Positions 8,305 through 16,563 of a DNA stretch of 39,608 bases are shown in pieces; position 1 is the stretch's first letter; the number at the start of each line of letters is the position of its first letter. The stretch is from Shewanella profunda (GTDB lineage: Bacteria; Pseudomonadota; Gammaproteobacteria; Enterobacterales; Shewanellaceae). The stretch lies in the NCBI RefSeq assembly GCF_023283765.1, contig NZ_JAKILG010000044.1, positions 1-39,608 on the forward strand, written 5' to 3'. Both the position numbers and the translations under genes were made by a program. Under the pieces are notes generated by a model. The model saw nothing but the letters and a program-made list of their open reading frames with translations, ran no database searches and was not told the origin of the DNA.

Positions 8305-10218
8305 TTACTTCATATTTGCCAACAGCATTTGATTCATCAGCTTAATAAAGGCCGATGGATCCGCAAGGCTACCTTTTTCAGATAACTGCGCCTGTTGTAG
8401 CAGTAAGTTTGACCAATCCGCAAAAGCGGTTTCATCTTGAAGATCATTTAAGCGCGACACTAATGGGTGCGCGGGGTTGATCTCAAATGTTGGCTTCACT
8501 TCTGGCACGGGTTGACCGGCAGCTTGCATCAGTTTGATCATTTGCGTCGACATTTCGCCTTCACCCGTGACCACACAAGCTGGGGTGTCAGTTAAACGAG
8601 AAGTCACCTTCACATCGGCAACGCTTGTACCTAACGCGGCTTTAATACGCTCGATCAGAGGCGCAGACTCCTCGGCAAGTTTCTCCTGCGCTTCCTTCTC
8701 TGCTGCGTCTTCCAGTTCGCCAAGCTCAAGCTCACCACGGGTCACTGAGTGCAGTTGTTTCTCTTTGTACTCAGTTAAGTGATTGATTAGCCACTCGTCG
8801 ATACGCTCAGACATCAGTAATACTTCGATGCCCTTTTTACGCAGTAACTCTAAGTGTGGGCTGTTAGCGGCGGCTTCATGGCTGTCGGCAACAATGTAAT
8901 AAATCTTAGTTTGACCTTCTTTCATGCGGCTGATGTAGTCATCGAGTGACACAGTCGGCGCAGCGCTGCCCGTATGGGTCGAGGCGAAACGCAGTAAGCT
9001 GGCAATACGTTCACGGTTAGCAAAATCTTCCGCTGGTCCTTCTTTTAACACTTGACCAAATTCGGCCCAGAACTGTTGATATTTTTCCGCATCGTCCTTC
9101 GCCAGTTTTTCCAGCATACCGAGCACGCGCTTGGTGATAGCCGTGCGCATGGCTTTGGTGATGTGGTTATCCTGCAAAATTTCGCGGGATACGTTCAACG
9201 GCAGATCGTTTGAGTCAATTAAGCCCTGCACAAAGCGCAGATAAGATGGCATAAATTGCTCAGCGTCATCCATGATGAACACGCGTTGCACGAACAGTTT
9301 CAGGCCGTGTTTACGGTCGCGATTCCACATATCCCATGGCGCTTTTGAAGGGATATACAAGAGGTTAGTATATTCTTGTTTACCTTCTACGCGGTTGTGA
9401 CTCCACAGCAATGCATCTGTGTAGTCATGGGAAATATGCTTATAAAATTCTTGATATTCTTCGTCGCTGATCTCAGACTTGTTACGCATCCACAAGGCTG
9501 TCGCCTTGTTCATCACTTTCCAGTAACCTTCGGTCGCGGGGATTTTCTCGCCGTCTGGACCGTCGCGCTCTGGTGTGCCTTCCTGCCACATCTCTACGGG
9601 CACAGAGATATGATCTGAGTATTTAGTGATGATAGAACGCAGGCGCCAATCATCGGCAAACTCTTTTTCTTCATCACGTAGGTGCAGGGTGATTTCAGTA
9701 CCACGGCTCGCCTTAGTGATGGTTTCAACGGTGAAGTTACCCTCACCTTCCGATTCCCACAATACCGCTTCATCGGCCTTATGGCCGGCGGCACGGGTGC
9801 GAACGGTGACTTTTTTCGCCACGATAAAGGCGGAATAGAAACCCACACCGAACTGACCGATTAATTGGGAATCTTTTGAGGCTTCGCCGGATAAATTCTT
9901 AAAGAATTCAGCGGTGCCTGATTTCGCGATTGTACCTAAATGCTCAATCACGCCGTCACGGGTCATGCCCACGCCGTTATCTTCGATGGTCACAGTGCCT
10001 TTGTCTTTATCTGCGCTGATACGCACGCGCAGCTCACCATCACCTTCATATAATGCATCATTGGTCAACGCGAGGTAACGCAGCTTATCAGCCGCATCGG
10101 CCGCATTGGAGACCAGTTCACGCAAGAAAATTTCTTTGTTGGAATACAAAGAATGGATCATCAAATGCAACAGCTGTTTGACTTCAGTTTGAAAACCATG
10201 AGTTTCTTGTTGTGACAT
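8305..10218 (-). CDS. htpG: Molecular chaperone HtpG (bacterial Hsp90)
   Basis: HtpG is the ATP-dependent Hsp90 of the bacterial cytosol. The 637-residue protein has the GHKL ATPase at residues ~1-230: LRELVSNAADAADKLR with the ATP-lid asparagine, TIEDNGVGMTRD, and GQFGVGFYSAFIVA. The middle domain includes LLYIPSKAPWDMWNRDRKHG and the PLNVSREILQDN block with the catalytic arginine. The C-terminal dimerisation domain contains NPAHPLVSRL. Start MSQQETHGFQTEVKQLLHLMIHS agrees with family members, and AAAGGAAA precedes the ATG. A close match to the sigma-32 consensus lies 56-84 bp upstream, so heat induction is expected. In Shewanella, HtpG has been reported to be important for growth under heat stress through its client TilS; that is recalled knowledge, not visible here. 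Confidence 0.98.
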   Translation of the reverse strand: MSQQETHGFQTEVKQLLHLMIHSLYSNKEIFLRELVSNAADAADKLRYLALTNDALYEGDGELRVRISADKDKGTVTIEDNGVGMTRDGVIEHLGTIAKSGTAEFFKNLSGEASKDSQLIGQFGVGFYSAFIVAKKVTVRTRAAGHKADEAVLWESEGEGNFTVETITKASRGTEITLHLRDEEKEFADDWRLRSIITKYSDHISVPVEMWQEGTPERDGPDGEKIPATEGYWKVMNKATALWMRNKSEISDEEYQEFYKHISHDYTDALLWSHNRVEGKQEYTNLLYIPSKAPWDMWNRDRKHGLKLFVQRVFIMDDAEQFMPSYLRFVQGLIDSNDLPLNVSREILQDNHITKAMRTAITKRVLGMLEKLAKDDAEKYQQFWAEFGQVLKEGPAEDFANRERIASLLRFASTHTGSAAPTVSLDDYISRMKEGQTKIYYIVADSHEAAANSPHLELLRKKGIEVLLMSERIDEWLINHLTEYKEKQLHSVTRGELELGELEDAAEKEAQEKLAEESAPLIERIKAALGTSVADVKVTSRLTDTPACVVTGEGEMSTQMIKLMQAAGQPVPEVKPTFEINPAHPLVSRLNDLQDETAFADWSNLLLQQAQLSEKGSLADPSAFIKLMNQMLLANMK

Positions 10219-10273
10219 GAAATTTTCCTTTATTTGTTACGCAATTTGGTAAAAGTAACGCTCAGTGTTTACT

Positions 10274-10302
10274 TAAATGGGGCTGCAAATTTGCTTTTCA
10301 AG
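10274..10302 (-). promoter_or_regulatory. Sigma-32 heat-shock promoter of htpG
   Basis: On the minus strand CTTGAAA (-35, 10302-10296) is followed after 13 nt by CCCCATTTA (-10, 10282-10274). The consensus is CTTGAAA, 11-16 nt, CCCCATNT, so the match is essentially complete. It is the best promoter in the window. Confidence 0.85.
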
Positions 10303-10439
10303 GGCAAGCAATAAAACGAGGTTTGAATGGTGAAAAATAAGGCGGAAGAAAGCGACCACAAAATAGCAGCCTCTCTTGACAATCGCAGGTTTGACCGGGA
10401 CAACAACATTAAACGACAATATCTAGAAACAACATCTAG

Positions 10440-10716
10440 GGCGTGTTGACGTTTCGAGATTAAATTTTGTTCGCTCTGGCAAGCTCGTGATCGCGAAACG
10501 AGGAGTGACGTGTAGTTATTCTACTCAAATGACGAGCGGCTCGTATGAAAGTAAGTAAGAGCAAGAGCTTGCCAGACGAACCCTTCGGGCAGCGTTTGGC
10601 TGGCGTTTCTGCTGCGTTATCGCCCGTTTATGTTGAATAACTACACTGCACGGGCTTTGCCTTGCATAAAAGCCAGCCAACTCGCTGCAAAAATAACCCT
10701 GAAACGTCAACACGCC
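10440..10716. mobile_element. MITE-like inverted-repeat element, copy 1 (277 bp)
   Basis: The ends are 16-bp terminal inverted repeats, GGCGTGTTGACGTTTC and GAAACGTCAACACGCC. They are flanked on both sides by CTAG (10436-10439 and 10717-10720), which looks like a 4-bp target duplication of the YTAR type used by IS5-group elements. A second copy lies at 18847-19122 in the opposite orientation with clear identity along its whole length. Inside are further inverted segments such as GTAGTTATTCTAC. There is no transposase; a ~60-codon open frame shared by both copies has no ribosome-binding site and is judged a by-product. It lies between the htpG promoter and recR terminator. Nonautonomous mobilisation by a related IS is inferred. 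Confidence 0.75.
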
Positions 10717-10724
10717 CTAGTAAC

Positions 10725-10752
10725 AATAAGACCCGCAAAAGCGAGTCCTATT
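10725..10752 (-). terminator. Probable terminator of the dnaX-ybaB-recR unit
   Basis: A 12-bp hairpin with two G-T wobbles, AATAAGACCCGC / GCGAGTCCTATT on the plus strand, loop AAAA, sits 31 bp beyond the recR stop. The following sequence is only moderately T-rich because the inverted-repeat element begins there, so termination may be partial. Confidence 0.5.
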
Positions 10753-10783
10753 AACTTGATTGACGACCAATTATCGGCGTGAT

Positions 10784-11383
10784 TTACAACGGCAAACGCC
10801 CATTAAATGAGAGTGCCAACGTGGTGCTATCCACATATTCAAGCTCGCCGCCAACGGGGACACCGTGGGCAATACGGCTGATCATCACCTTATGACGCCT
10901 TGCCATATCAGCGATAAAATGCGCCGTTGCCTCCCCTTCAACCGTCGGGTTGGTTGCTAAAATCAGCTCGGTTACATCCCCCGAAGCTAAGTGGCGCTCG
11001 AGTAAAGCCAGCCCTAACTCTTCAGGACCAACGCCATCAAGGGGCGATAAATGGCCAAGTAGTACAAAATAACGGCCAGTGAAATGTCCACCCGCCTCAA
11101 TAGCCAACACATCTGCTGGCGTTTCCACCACACAAATAGTGGAAGATGAGCCGCGTTTATGGCTAGCACAAATGGGGCACAGCGTTTCTTCAGTATAGGT
11201 TCGGCAAGACTGACAGTGACCGACATCGCTCATGGCACTGGACAGCGCATTGGCTAATTTAAGCCCTGCTTTTCTGTCCCGTTCAAGCAACTGAAACGCC
11301 ATACGTTGTGCCGATTTAGGCCCAACCCCTGGCAAACACCGCAGGGATTGGATTAACTCGTCAAGCAGTGGACTGAATTTCAT
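10784..11383 (-). CDS. recR: Recombination mediator RecR
   Basis: RecR works with RecF and RecO to load RecA on gapped DNA. The 199-residue protein has the N-terminal helix-hairpin-helix LIQSLRCLPGVGPKSAQRMAFQLL, a C4 zinc finger CQSCRTYTEETLCPIC at about residues 57-72, and a Toprim domain (STICVVETPADVLAIE; HLSPLDGVGPEELGL). The C-terminal tail is RIAHGVPVGGELEYVDSTTLALSFNGR. The E. coli protein is 201 residues. It starts 12 bp after the ybaB stop and closes the dnaX-ybaB-recR order that is conserved across many gammaproteobacteria, so cotranscription is likely. Confidence 0.97.
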   Translation of the reverse strand: MKFSPLLDELIQSLRCLPGVGPKSAQRMAFQLLERDRKAGLKLANALSSAMSDVGHCQSCRTYTEETLCPICASHKRGSSSTICVVETPADVLAIEAGGHFTGRYFVLLGHLSPLDGVGPEELGLALLERHLASGDVTELILATNPTVEGEATAHFIADMARRHKVMISRIAHGVPVGGELEYVDSTTLALSFNGRLPL

Positions 11384-11395
11384 TGCTTATCTCAA

Positions 11396-11725
11396 TTAAA
11401 ACGGCATTTTCATGCCTGGTGGTAATTGCATACCGCCAGTGACTTCAGCCATTTTAGCTTTTTGATTTTCTTCGATTCGACGGGCAGCATCGTTACAAGC
11501 CGCTGCAATCAAATCTTCCAGCATTTCTTTATCGTCTTCCATCAGACTTGGGTCGATTTCGACTTTACGTACTGTGTGCGCGCCCGTCATAGTGACTTTG
11601 ACCAGACCTGCTCCCGATTCGCCAACCATTTCCATGCGGGCAATTTCTTCCTGCATTTTTGCCATTTTTTCTTGCATCATCTGGGCTTGTTTCATCAGAT
11701 TGCCCATACCGGCTTTTCCAAACAT
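11396..11725 (-). CDS. ybaB: YbaB/EbfC nucleoid-associated protein
   Basis: A small dimeric DNA-binding protein that coats the nucleoid. The 109 residues contain the family pattern MFGKAGMGNLMKQAQMMQEK, a methionine- and lysine-rich helix, then GESGAGLVKVTMTGAH, VEIDPSLMEDDKEMLEDLI and the final MQLPPGMKMPF. Two ATGs lie six bases apart. The second, at 11725, is chosen because AGAAGAG is 8 nt before it and the resulting MFGK start and length equal E. coli YbaB. It sits between dnaX and recR in the conserved order. Confidence 0.95.
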   Translation of the reverse strand: MFGKAGMGNLMKQAQMMQEKMAKMQEEIARMEMVGESGAGLVKVTMTGAHTVRKVEIDPSLMEDDKEMLEDLIAAACNDAARRIEENQKAKMAEVTGGMQLPPGMKMPF

Positions 11726-11945
11726 AGTCATTTCTCTTCTATTAGGGTTAGTCGCAAGCTTTAAAGCTGGCTAATCTTACTGAAATTAATGGGATTGGCA
11801 ATCTATGCCGTTATTCCGTTAATAAACTTATGATCTTAATACCGAGTTTCCATCCATTACTCATTTTAATGCAACATTTGAAGCAGAGCGATAACCTAAC
11901 ATCACTAACCGCAGAGTTTGTCTGCGCTCTTGATTCAATCAGTCG

Positions 11946-14900
11946 TCATACTGGCTCAGGCAGAGCTTGGATCTGCTGGCTGCGTTGGTTTAACAGATCA
12001 GGAGGATACACTAAAGTATCGGTATCAAGCTCAGCACCAAGACGCTGAATAAGCCATTGAACATTATCGTCTTTAATTAACGATTGCTGTGCCTGTTGCA
12101 ATAATTCTTGATGAAAACGTTTACGTAGCTCAAGGGGAGTTTCTCGCTTTGGATCGCTTCCTATGACTACTTGTACTCGCCTTGGGTTCCCTAGTGCCGC
12201 CGTCAATGCCTGCTCTAATTGCACGATTGCGACATCTGCTGCTAAGTGCTTTTGATCGGGTTTTAACAATAATGGCAGTGGATCGCTTTGCGCTTGGCAT
12301 ACTGAATTAACCGCAAGTTGGCGTACTCGACCGCCAATATCCAGGCTCGCCATTAACTTATACCAGTGTAAATCCAATGGATTACCACTTACAGGCTGCG
12401 CCACACTAAGTCCGGTTTCGTTCGACGCTGTCTTTATCGGTGTCGTTAATCCAGCTTTGGCCGTCGCCATTATGGGTCCGCTGGCAAGCTGAACGGGCGT
12501 ATTTGACATCTGTTCAACATGGACTAATTCATCTTGCGGTAGCGTGCCTTTTACCATTTCGTCGACTTGTACCAGCGCCGAAACAGGCTCACTTGGCGTA
12601 GGATGCTGCACATCAATACGAAATATAGTCGCTGGCGCAGCTTCCCAAGGCGGACGATCATTAGGATCAGGGGCTATGACCGTCTCTGCCACTGAAGGCT
12701 CTTGATTCTTTTGCGCTAAAGGTTGCACCGTTTGCGGATTTTTGTTGGCGTGGGCTGCACTTTGAGCGAACCCACTATTCAGATCCAGCTGTAGATCAGC
12801 ATCAAAATCATCGTCAAAATCAATTTCAAATTCTGAATCGACTGATCCTGAATCGACTGTTCCTGAATCGAGTAATTCTGCAGGTTCTGCAGGCTGAGAC
12901 GCTGCACTTAACGCTTTAGCAGACGTGGTTGAATGCAGTCCATCAGCAGATAAATGACCAATGGCAGGTCCTTTAAGCTTTAGATCCCGTGAAGACTTTT
13001 TTTCATCACCATCCTTAGCGCTCAAGGCATCGAGATCCGACAAAAGCGATTCTCTTGCGGCTAATACCGCCGATAAAATATCGTCATCCTCCAAGGAGGC
13101 CGTGGCGGTTTGCTTGAAACTGGTTTGCCCTAAAGAGGGATCCGCTGTAACACCTGCAGACGCAGGAATACTTACTCCAGTGGTATTTTCAACTTGAGTT
13201 GAGGTTTGAGTCGCAGGGCTAATAGTCGCTTGTTCAGCAACAGCTTCCTGAATCAACGAACCATATGACTCGGACGAAAAGTTCGCATAATTATCTTGAT
13301 AGACATCCAATGGCGCTAAATCTTGGGTGTAATCCCCATATTGACCATAGGCATAATCCAATTCGGTATTACTATCAGTTGTACTGGCTACAGAATGTTC
13401 ATTGGCAGAGAGAGGCGTCTCGACTTTGGAATCTTCACTTTGCGATGCGGCAGCTAAAGGTATCTCAATGCTTGTTGGTTCGATGGACACTGACGGCTCA
13501 TATCCCTGACTCAGGGCTTGACTGATGATCAGCGTTTGCTCTGCGACCAATGCGCTATCTGCTGCATCTTCATCTTCGGACAGACTTTTCTCTTCGAGCG
13601 CGTCATCCTGCGTAACTAATGCACTTTCTGCACTTTGCGCACTTTGTTTGCCAGCATGATGAGTTTCAGCAATCAACGTTGGTTTTGTTGCTGGAATATC
13701 CAAAGGCACAGTCATCTCAACCACAGCATGGGGCTGAGTTTCTGTGGTTTGTTCAACTAACAGTGTTTTTTTTTCAACTGCAGATGTGGCTAACGCCGCC
13801 ACCGAAGGCGACGTTTGTCCAACAGGTAAACTCACCTCGGCTGGCGAGTCGGGTTGCCAACGCTTAACGGGCTTTTCTGGCACAAAGGCAACTGCACGTA
13901 GCAGCGCCATTTCTAAGCCTGATTTAGGATCGGGTGCATGGGGTAAATCCTTGCGGCCCGTTAATAAAATCTGATAATAAAGCTGCACTTGCTCCGGCGT
14001 CAGCTGATCAGCAAAGGCGCGAATTTGCGCGCTATACAAGGATTGCTGCGCACAAGCGGGCGCGAATTGGGTTAAGGTAATTTGATGTAACAGTTCAAGT
14101 AAACTGCGCAACACTTCTTGGGCATCGGCGCCGTACGCGAGCACTTGGGCACAGGTTTGCATTAACACGCCAATATCGGCATCCGTTAACGCTTTCAGTA
14201 GGGCGACAACGTGTTGTTCATCGATACTACCAAGCATAGTTTGTACTTGATTAAGCATCACGCTGCCACCACCAAAGGCGATGGCCTGATCCGTTAAGCT
14301 CAATGCATCACGCATACTGCCGTTAGCAGCTTTGGCAAGGAGTTTTAGCGCTTCAACCTCAAAGGGGAGCAGCTCCTGCGTCAAGATATGATTAAGCTGA
14401 GTGCCAATTTCATCCTGTGTCAGACTTTTTAAATTAAATTGCAAGCAACGGGATAAAACAGTGACGGGCAGTTTTTGCGGATCAGTTGTCGCAAGGAGAA
14501 ATTTAACGTGTTCGGGGGGTTCTTCTAAGGTTTTTAGCAGTGCATTAAAACTGCTGCGCGACAGCATATGCACTTCGTCGATAAGATAAACCTTAAAACG
14601 GCCACGGGTCGGACGATACTGCACATTATCTAACAGCTCACGGGTATCATCGACCTTAGTGCGAGATGCTGCATCGACTTCAATTAAATCGACAAATCGG
14701 CCTTGGGCGATCTCAACACAACTACCGCAGACGCCGCAGGGGGTTGCAGTAACGCCTTGTTCGCAGTTTAAGCCTTTGGCAAAGAGTCGCGCCAAGCTAG
14801 TTTTACCCACACCACGTGTGCCAGTAAAGAGATAGGCATGATGTAAGCGCTGCTGACTTAGTGCATTGGTTAAAGCATGTAAAACATGGCTTTGACCAAC

Positions 14901-14954
14901 CATTTGTTCAAATGTGGCAGGGCGCCATTTTCTGGCTAACACCTGATATGACAT
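11946..14954 (-). CDS. dnaX: DNA polymerase III subunits tau/gamma
   Basis: DnaX is the ATPase core of the clamp loader. Full-length tau also binds polymerase core and DnaB. Residues ~1-370 hold the AAA+ module: Walker A GTRGVGKTS at 45-53, zinc cysteines at C64, C73, C76 and C79, Walker B LIDEVHML and the sensor VLSRC. Residues ~390-880 form an unusually long, acidic, Ser/Thr/Ala-rich linker. The last ~120 residues (LHWYKLMASLDIGGRVRQLA onward) match the tau C-terminal domain V that binds the alpha subunit. At 1002 residues it is far longer than E. coli tau (643), with the excess in the linker. The frame runs to 15035, but MSYQVLARKWRP at 14954, with GGGGAG upstream, is the conserved start. 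An in-phase slippery heptamer at codons 651-653 could give a shorter gamma form. Confidence 0.96.
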   Translation of the reverse strand: MSYQVLARKWRPATFEQMVGQSHVLHALTNALSQQRLHHAYLFTGTRGVGKTSLARLFAKGLNCEQGVTATPCGVCGSCVEIAQGRFVDLIEVDAASRTKVDDTRELLDNVQYRPTRGRFKVYLIDEVHMLSRSSFNALLKTLEEPPEHVKFLLATTDPQKLPVTVLSRCLQFNLKSLTQDEIGTQLNHILTQELLPFEVEALKLLAKAANGSMRDALSLTDQAIAFGGGSVMLNQVQTMLGSIDEQHVVALLKALTDADIGVLMQTCAQVLAYGADAQEVLRSLLELLHQITLTQFAPACAQQSLYSAQIRAFADQLTPEQVQLYYQILLTGRKDLPHAPDPKSGLEMALLRAVAFVPEKPVKRWQPDSPAEVSLPVGQTSPSVAALATSAVEKKTLLVEQTTETQPHAVVEMTVPLDIPATKPTLIAETHHAGKQSAQSAESALVTQDDALEEKSLSEDEDAADSALVAEQTLIISQALSQGYEPSVSIEPTSIEIPLAAASQSEDSKVETPLSANEHSVASTTDSNTELDYAYGQYGDYTQDLAPLDVYQDNYANFSSESYGSLIQEAVAEQATISPATQTSTQVENTTGVSIPASAGVTADPSLGQTSFKQTATASLEDDDILSAVLAARESLLSDLDALSAKDGDEKKSSRDLKLKGPAIGHLSADGLHSTTSAKALSAASQPAEPAELLDSGTVDSGSVDSEFEIDFDDDFDADLQLDLNSGFAQSAAHANKNPQTVQPLAQKNQEPSVAETVIAPDPNDRPPWEAAPATIFRIDVQHPTPSEPVSALVQVDEMVKGTLPQDELVHVEQMSNTPVQLASGPIMATAKAGLTTPIKTASNETGLSVAQPVSGNPLDLHWYKLMASLDIGGRVRQLAVNSVCQAQSDPLPLLLKPDQKHLAADVAIVQLEQALTAALGNPRRVQVVIGSDPKRETPLELRKRFHQELLQQAQQSLIKDDNVQWLIQRLGAELDTDTLVYPPDLLNQRSQQIQALPEPV
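12996..13016 (-). promoter_or_regulatory. dnaX: Candidate programmed -1 frameshift site in dnaX
   Basis: On the coding strand AAGGAT (13016-13011) lies 9 nt before the heptamer A AAA AAG (13002-12996), in the zero-frame phase GAA AAA AAG, codons 651-653. This is the same heptamer and the same phase as the E. coli dnaX frameshift site, and the Shine-Dalgarno-like element is at a similar distance. A -1 shift adds VFTGSKA and stops at TAA (12975-12973), giving a gamma of about 660 residues. A modest hairpin (TAAA-GACC / GGTC-TTTA) follows about 20 nt downstream, farther away than in E. coli. Slippage of RNA polymerase on the seven A residues would give a similar product. Confidence 0.6.
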
Positions 14955-15072
14955 GGAACTCCCCAGAGTGTGTGATACAAAAATGGGAGCATGCGCCCCG
15001 GGAACTTTGAAAGATAACATGTCATGGTGTGACATGCTATCAAACTATCCCAAGGCGCCTTTGGCTGAAGAA

Positions 15073-15627
15073 TTATTCGCCTTCAAACTCACAAAGTTTA
15101 ACCAACTCAAGCCCTAATGCAGTTAAACGCGCCTCACCGCCCAAGTCGGGTAATGAAATCACAAAAGCCGCATCTTTCACTTCACCACCCAATTGGCGGA
15201 TAAGTTTTACCGTCGCTTCAATCGTACCGCCAGTGGCGAGTAAATCATCAACAACTAATACTTTGTCGTTGGCGTTAATTGCATCGGTGTGAATTTCTAA
15301 GCTATCGTGACCATATTCAAGCTCATAGCTTTGGCTGATAGTTTCGCGTGGTAATTTACCGGGTTTACGCACAGGCACAAAACCAATGCCTAATTCTAAG
15401 GCTAAGGGTGCGCCAAACAAAAAACCGCGGGCTTCAGTGCCGACAATTTTTGTAAACCCATGGTCACGGTAATGTTCCACCAGCAGCTCAATCGTAGCTT
15501 TATAGGCAGCGGCATTCTCAAGTAAACTGGTGACATCGCGAAATAGGATCCCTTCCTTAGGATAGTTAGGAATCGTTTTAATGCTTTGCTTTATCAAGGA
15601 TAAGGTTTCTGTATTCATAGCCATCAT
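15073..15627 (-). CDS. apt: Adenine phosphoribosyltransferase
   Basis: Apt converts adenine and PRPP to AMP in purine salvage. The 184-residue protein shows IPNYPKEGILFRDVTSLLEN, the adenine-pocket segment VGTEARGFLFGAPLAL, PVRKPGKLPRETISQSYELEYG (the flexible loop over the active site) and the PRPP-binding motif VLVVDDLLATGGTIEA. Three possible ATGs lie within the first four codons (MMAMNTET), and none has a strong ribosome-binding site; I keep the outermost, and the true start may be one to three codons later. It is 118 bp upstream of dnaX on the same strand, as apt-dnaX in E. coli. Confidence 0.96.
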   Translation of the reverse strand: MMAMNTETLSLIKQSIKTIPNYPKEGILFRDVTSLLENAAAYKATIELLVEHYRDHGFTKIVGTEARGFLFGAPLALELGIGFVPVRKPGKLPRETISQSYELEYGHDSLEIHTDAINANDKVLVVDDLLATGGTIEATVKLIRQLGGEVKDAAFVISLPDLGGEARLTALGLELVKLCEFEGE

Positions 15628-15681
15628 ATTTACTTAATAAGTTACTTAATCAATTCGCCAAGGTTGGCGGTAAAAACAAAA

Positions 15682-15702
15682 CGTCCACATCGAGTGTGGA
15701 CG
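15682..15702 (-). terminator. Terminator of the DUF454 gene
   Basis: An 8-bp stem CGTCCACA / TGTGGACG with a 5-nt loop is followed on the minus strand by TTTTGTTTTT. It separates the DUF454 gene from apt. Confidence 0.75.
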
Positions 15703-15855
15703 AGTTGCAAAAAATCGCACAAAGCTTATGCCGCTTTGGTTTGAGTTGCAACAATCACAGCGCACAAGTGATGAATTGGTTATCGATTTGTGCCTTAGAT
15801 CAAACCCTGTGAGCACAAAGACAACCCCACCCCAAGGCCGATATTTAAAACCTAT

Positions 15856-16221
15856 TTACTCTATCTCGGGGATCCGCTTGAGATACCATATTAAAATCAA
15901 TGCCATAATGAGCAACAATCCTTTAACCCATATTATCGGCACTAGCATAATGCTGATACTAAAACTGAGCGCACTAATCAGCATTGCTTTACGCTTTAAC
16001 CCTTTGCGTATTGCCCCTTGCTGCTGCCACTGGGTTAATGCATCGGCAAACCAAGGGTGAGTCATCAACCACATATGTAAACGCTCGCTCGAACGGGCAA
16101 AACAAAAAGCCGCCAGCAAAATAAAAGGTACTGTGGGTAATAGGGGCAGCACTATGCCAAGTAATCCTAAGGCTAAAGCTGTTAATCCCAAGAGCAAAAA
16201 AAAGCCGCGCTTCAATACCAT
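15856..16221 (-). CDS. ybaN: YbaN/DUF454 family inner-membrane protein
   Basis: The 121-residue protein has two or three hydrophobic segments near residues 8-40 (FFLLLGLTALALGLLGIVLPLLPTVPF) and 75-115. Between them is the DUF454 signature FCFARSSERLHMWLMTHPWF followed by a charged stretch ending RKAM. The family is small and uncharacterised; E. coli ybaN lies close to apt, as here. The frame extends to 16257, but the ATG at 16221 (MVLKRGFF) fits the family start. The best upstream purine run, AGAGGG, is 12 nt away, so the start is moderately sure. Confidence 0.85.
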   Translation of the reverse strand: MVLKRGFFLLLGLTALALGLLGIVLPLLPTVPFILLAAFCFARSSERLHMWLMTHPWFADALTQWQQQGAIRKGLKRKAMLISALSFSISIMLVPIIWVKGLLLIMALILIWYLKRIPEIE

Positions 16222-16252
16222 AATGTGAAAATGCCCTCTGGAAAATACAAAA

Positions 16253-16270
16253 GCCACTCAATAGAGTGGC
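16253..16270 (-). terminator. Terminator of the 40-codon gene
   Basis: A 7-bp stem GCCACTC / GAGTGGC with a 4-nt loop is followed on the minus strand by TTTTGTATTTT. It lies 21 bp after the stop of the small gene at 16292-16414 and 31 bp before the DUF454 start. Confidence 0.75.
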
Positions 16271-16291
16271 CAGAAGTATATACCCATTCGC

Positions 16292-16414
16292 TTAAATTAA
16301 ACCTAACTGCTTTAACCATGTTAGGGTTGCTGGCAGAGTGGGCAGCAATAAGACTAAAATAAAACCAATAAAATACATAAAGTTAAACGGGTCTTTAAAT
16401 GGCTGACTACTCAT
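16292..16414 (-). CDS. Small membrane protein, 40 residues, unrecognised
   Basis: A short reading frame, ATG at 16414-16412 to TAA at 16294-16292. Its AGGAG ribosome-binding site is ideally placed 6 nt before the ATG. The peptide starts MSSQPFKDPFNFMYFIGF. It has one hydrophobic helix of about 20 residues (from FMYFIGF to LPTLPA) and ends TWLKQLGLI. A terminator with T tract follows 21 bp later, so it seems to be a complete small transcription unit between hvfC and the DUF454 gene. I do not recognise the family. Small single-helix proteins of this kind often belong to larger membrane complexes, but no partner can be named from sequence. Confidence 0.7.
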   Translation of the reverse strand: MSSQPFKDPFNFMYFIGFILVLLLPTLPATLTWLKQLGLI

Positions 16415-16514
16415 TACAGCTCCTAAGGCATATGCAAGTATAAGTGCACAGGAATCTAACAGTGATGAAGATCACAAAACGGGCGACATTGTAGCGGTTT
16501 GTCAAATCAACAAA

Positions 16515-16534
16515 AACCCTTTTTATGTAGGGTT
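16515..16534 (-). terminator. Terminator after hvfC
   Basis: A 6-bp stem AACCCT / AGGGTT with an 8-nt loop is followed on the minus strand by TTTGTTG, 30 bp beyond the hvfC stop. The stem is short, so strength is uncertain. Confidence 0.55.
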
Positions 16535-16563
16535 ATTGCAATTATTTTGATCCAATAGGCGCA

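Noticed and set aside
10525..10713. 62-codon open frame on the minus strand within element copy 1, similar to one at 18831-19037
   Set aside because: The similarity is explained by the DNA repeat itself. Neither has a ribosome-binding site, the starts differ, and the frame runs through the terminal repeat.
11426..11764. 112-codon His/Phe-rich frame opposite ybaB
   Set aside because: Mirror of the methionine- and lysine-rich helix of ybaB; no start signals.
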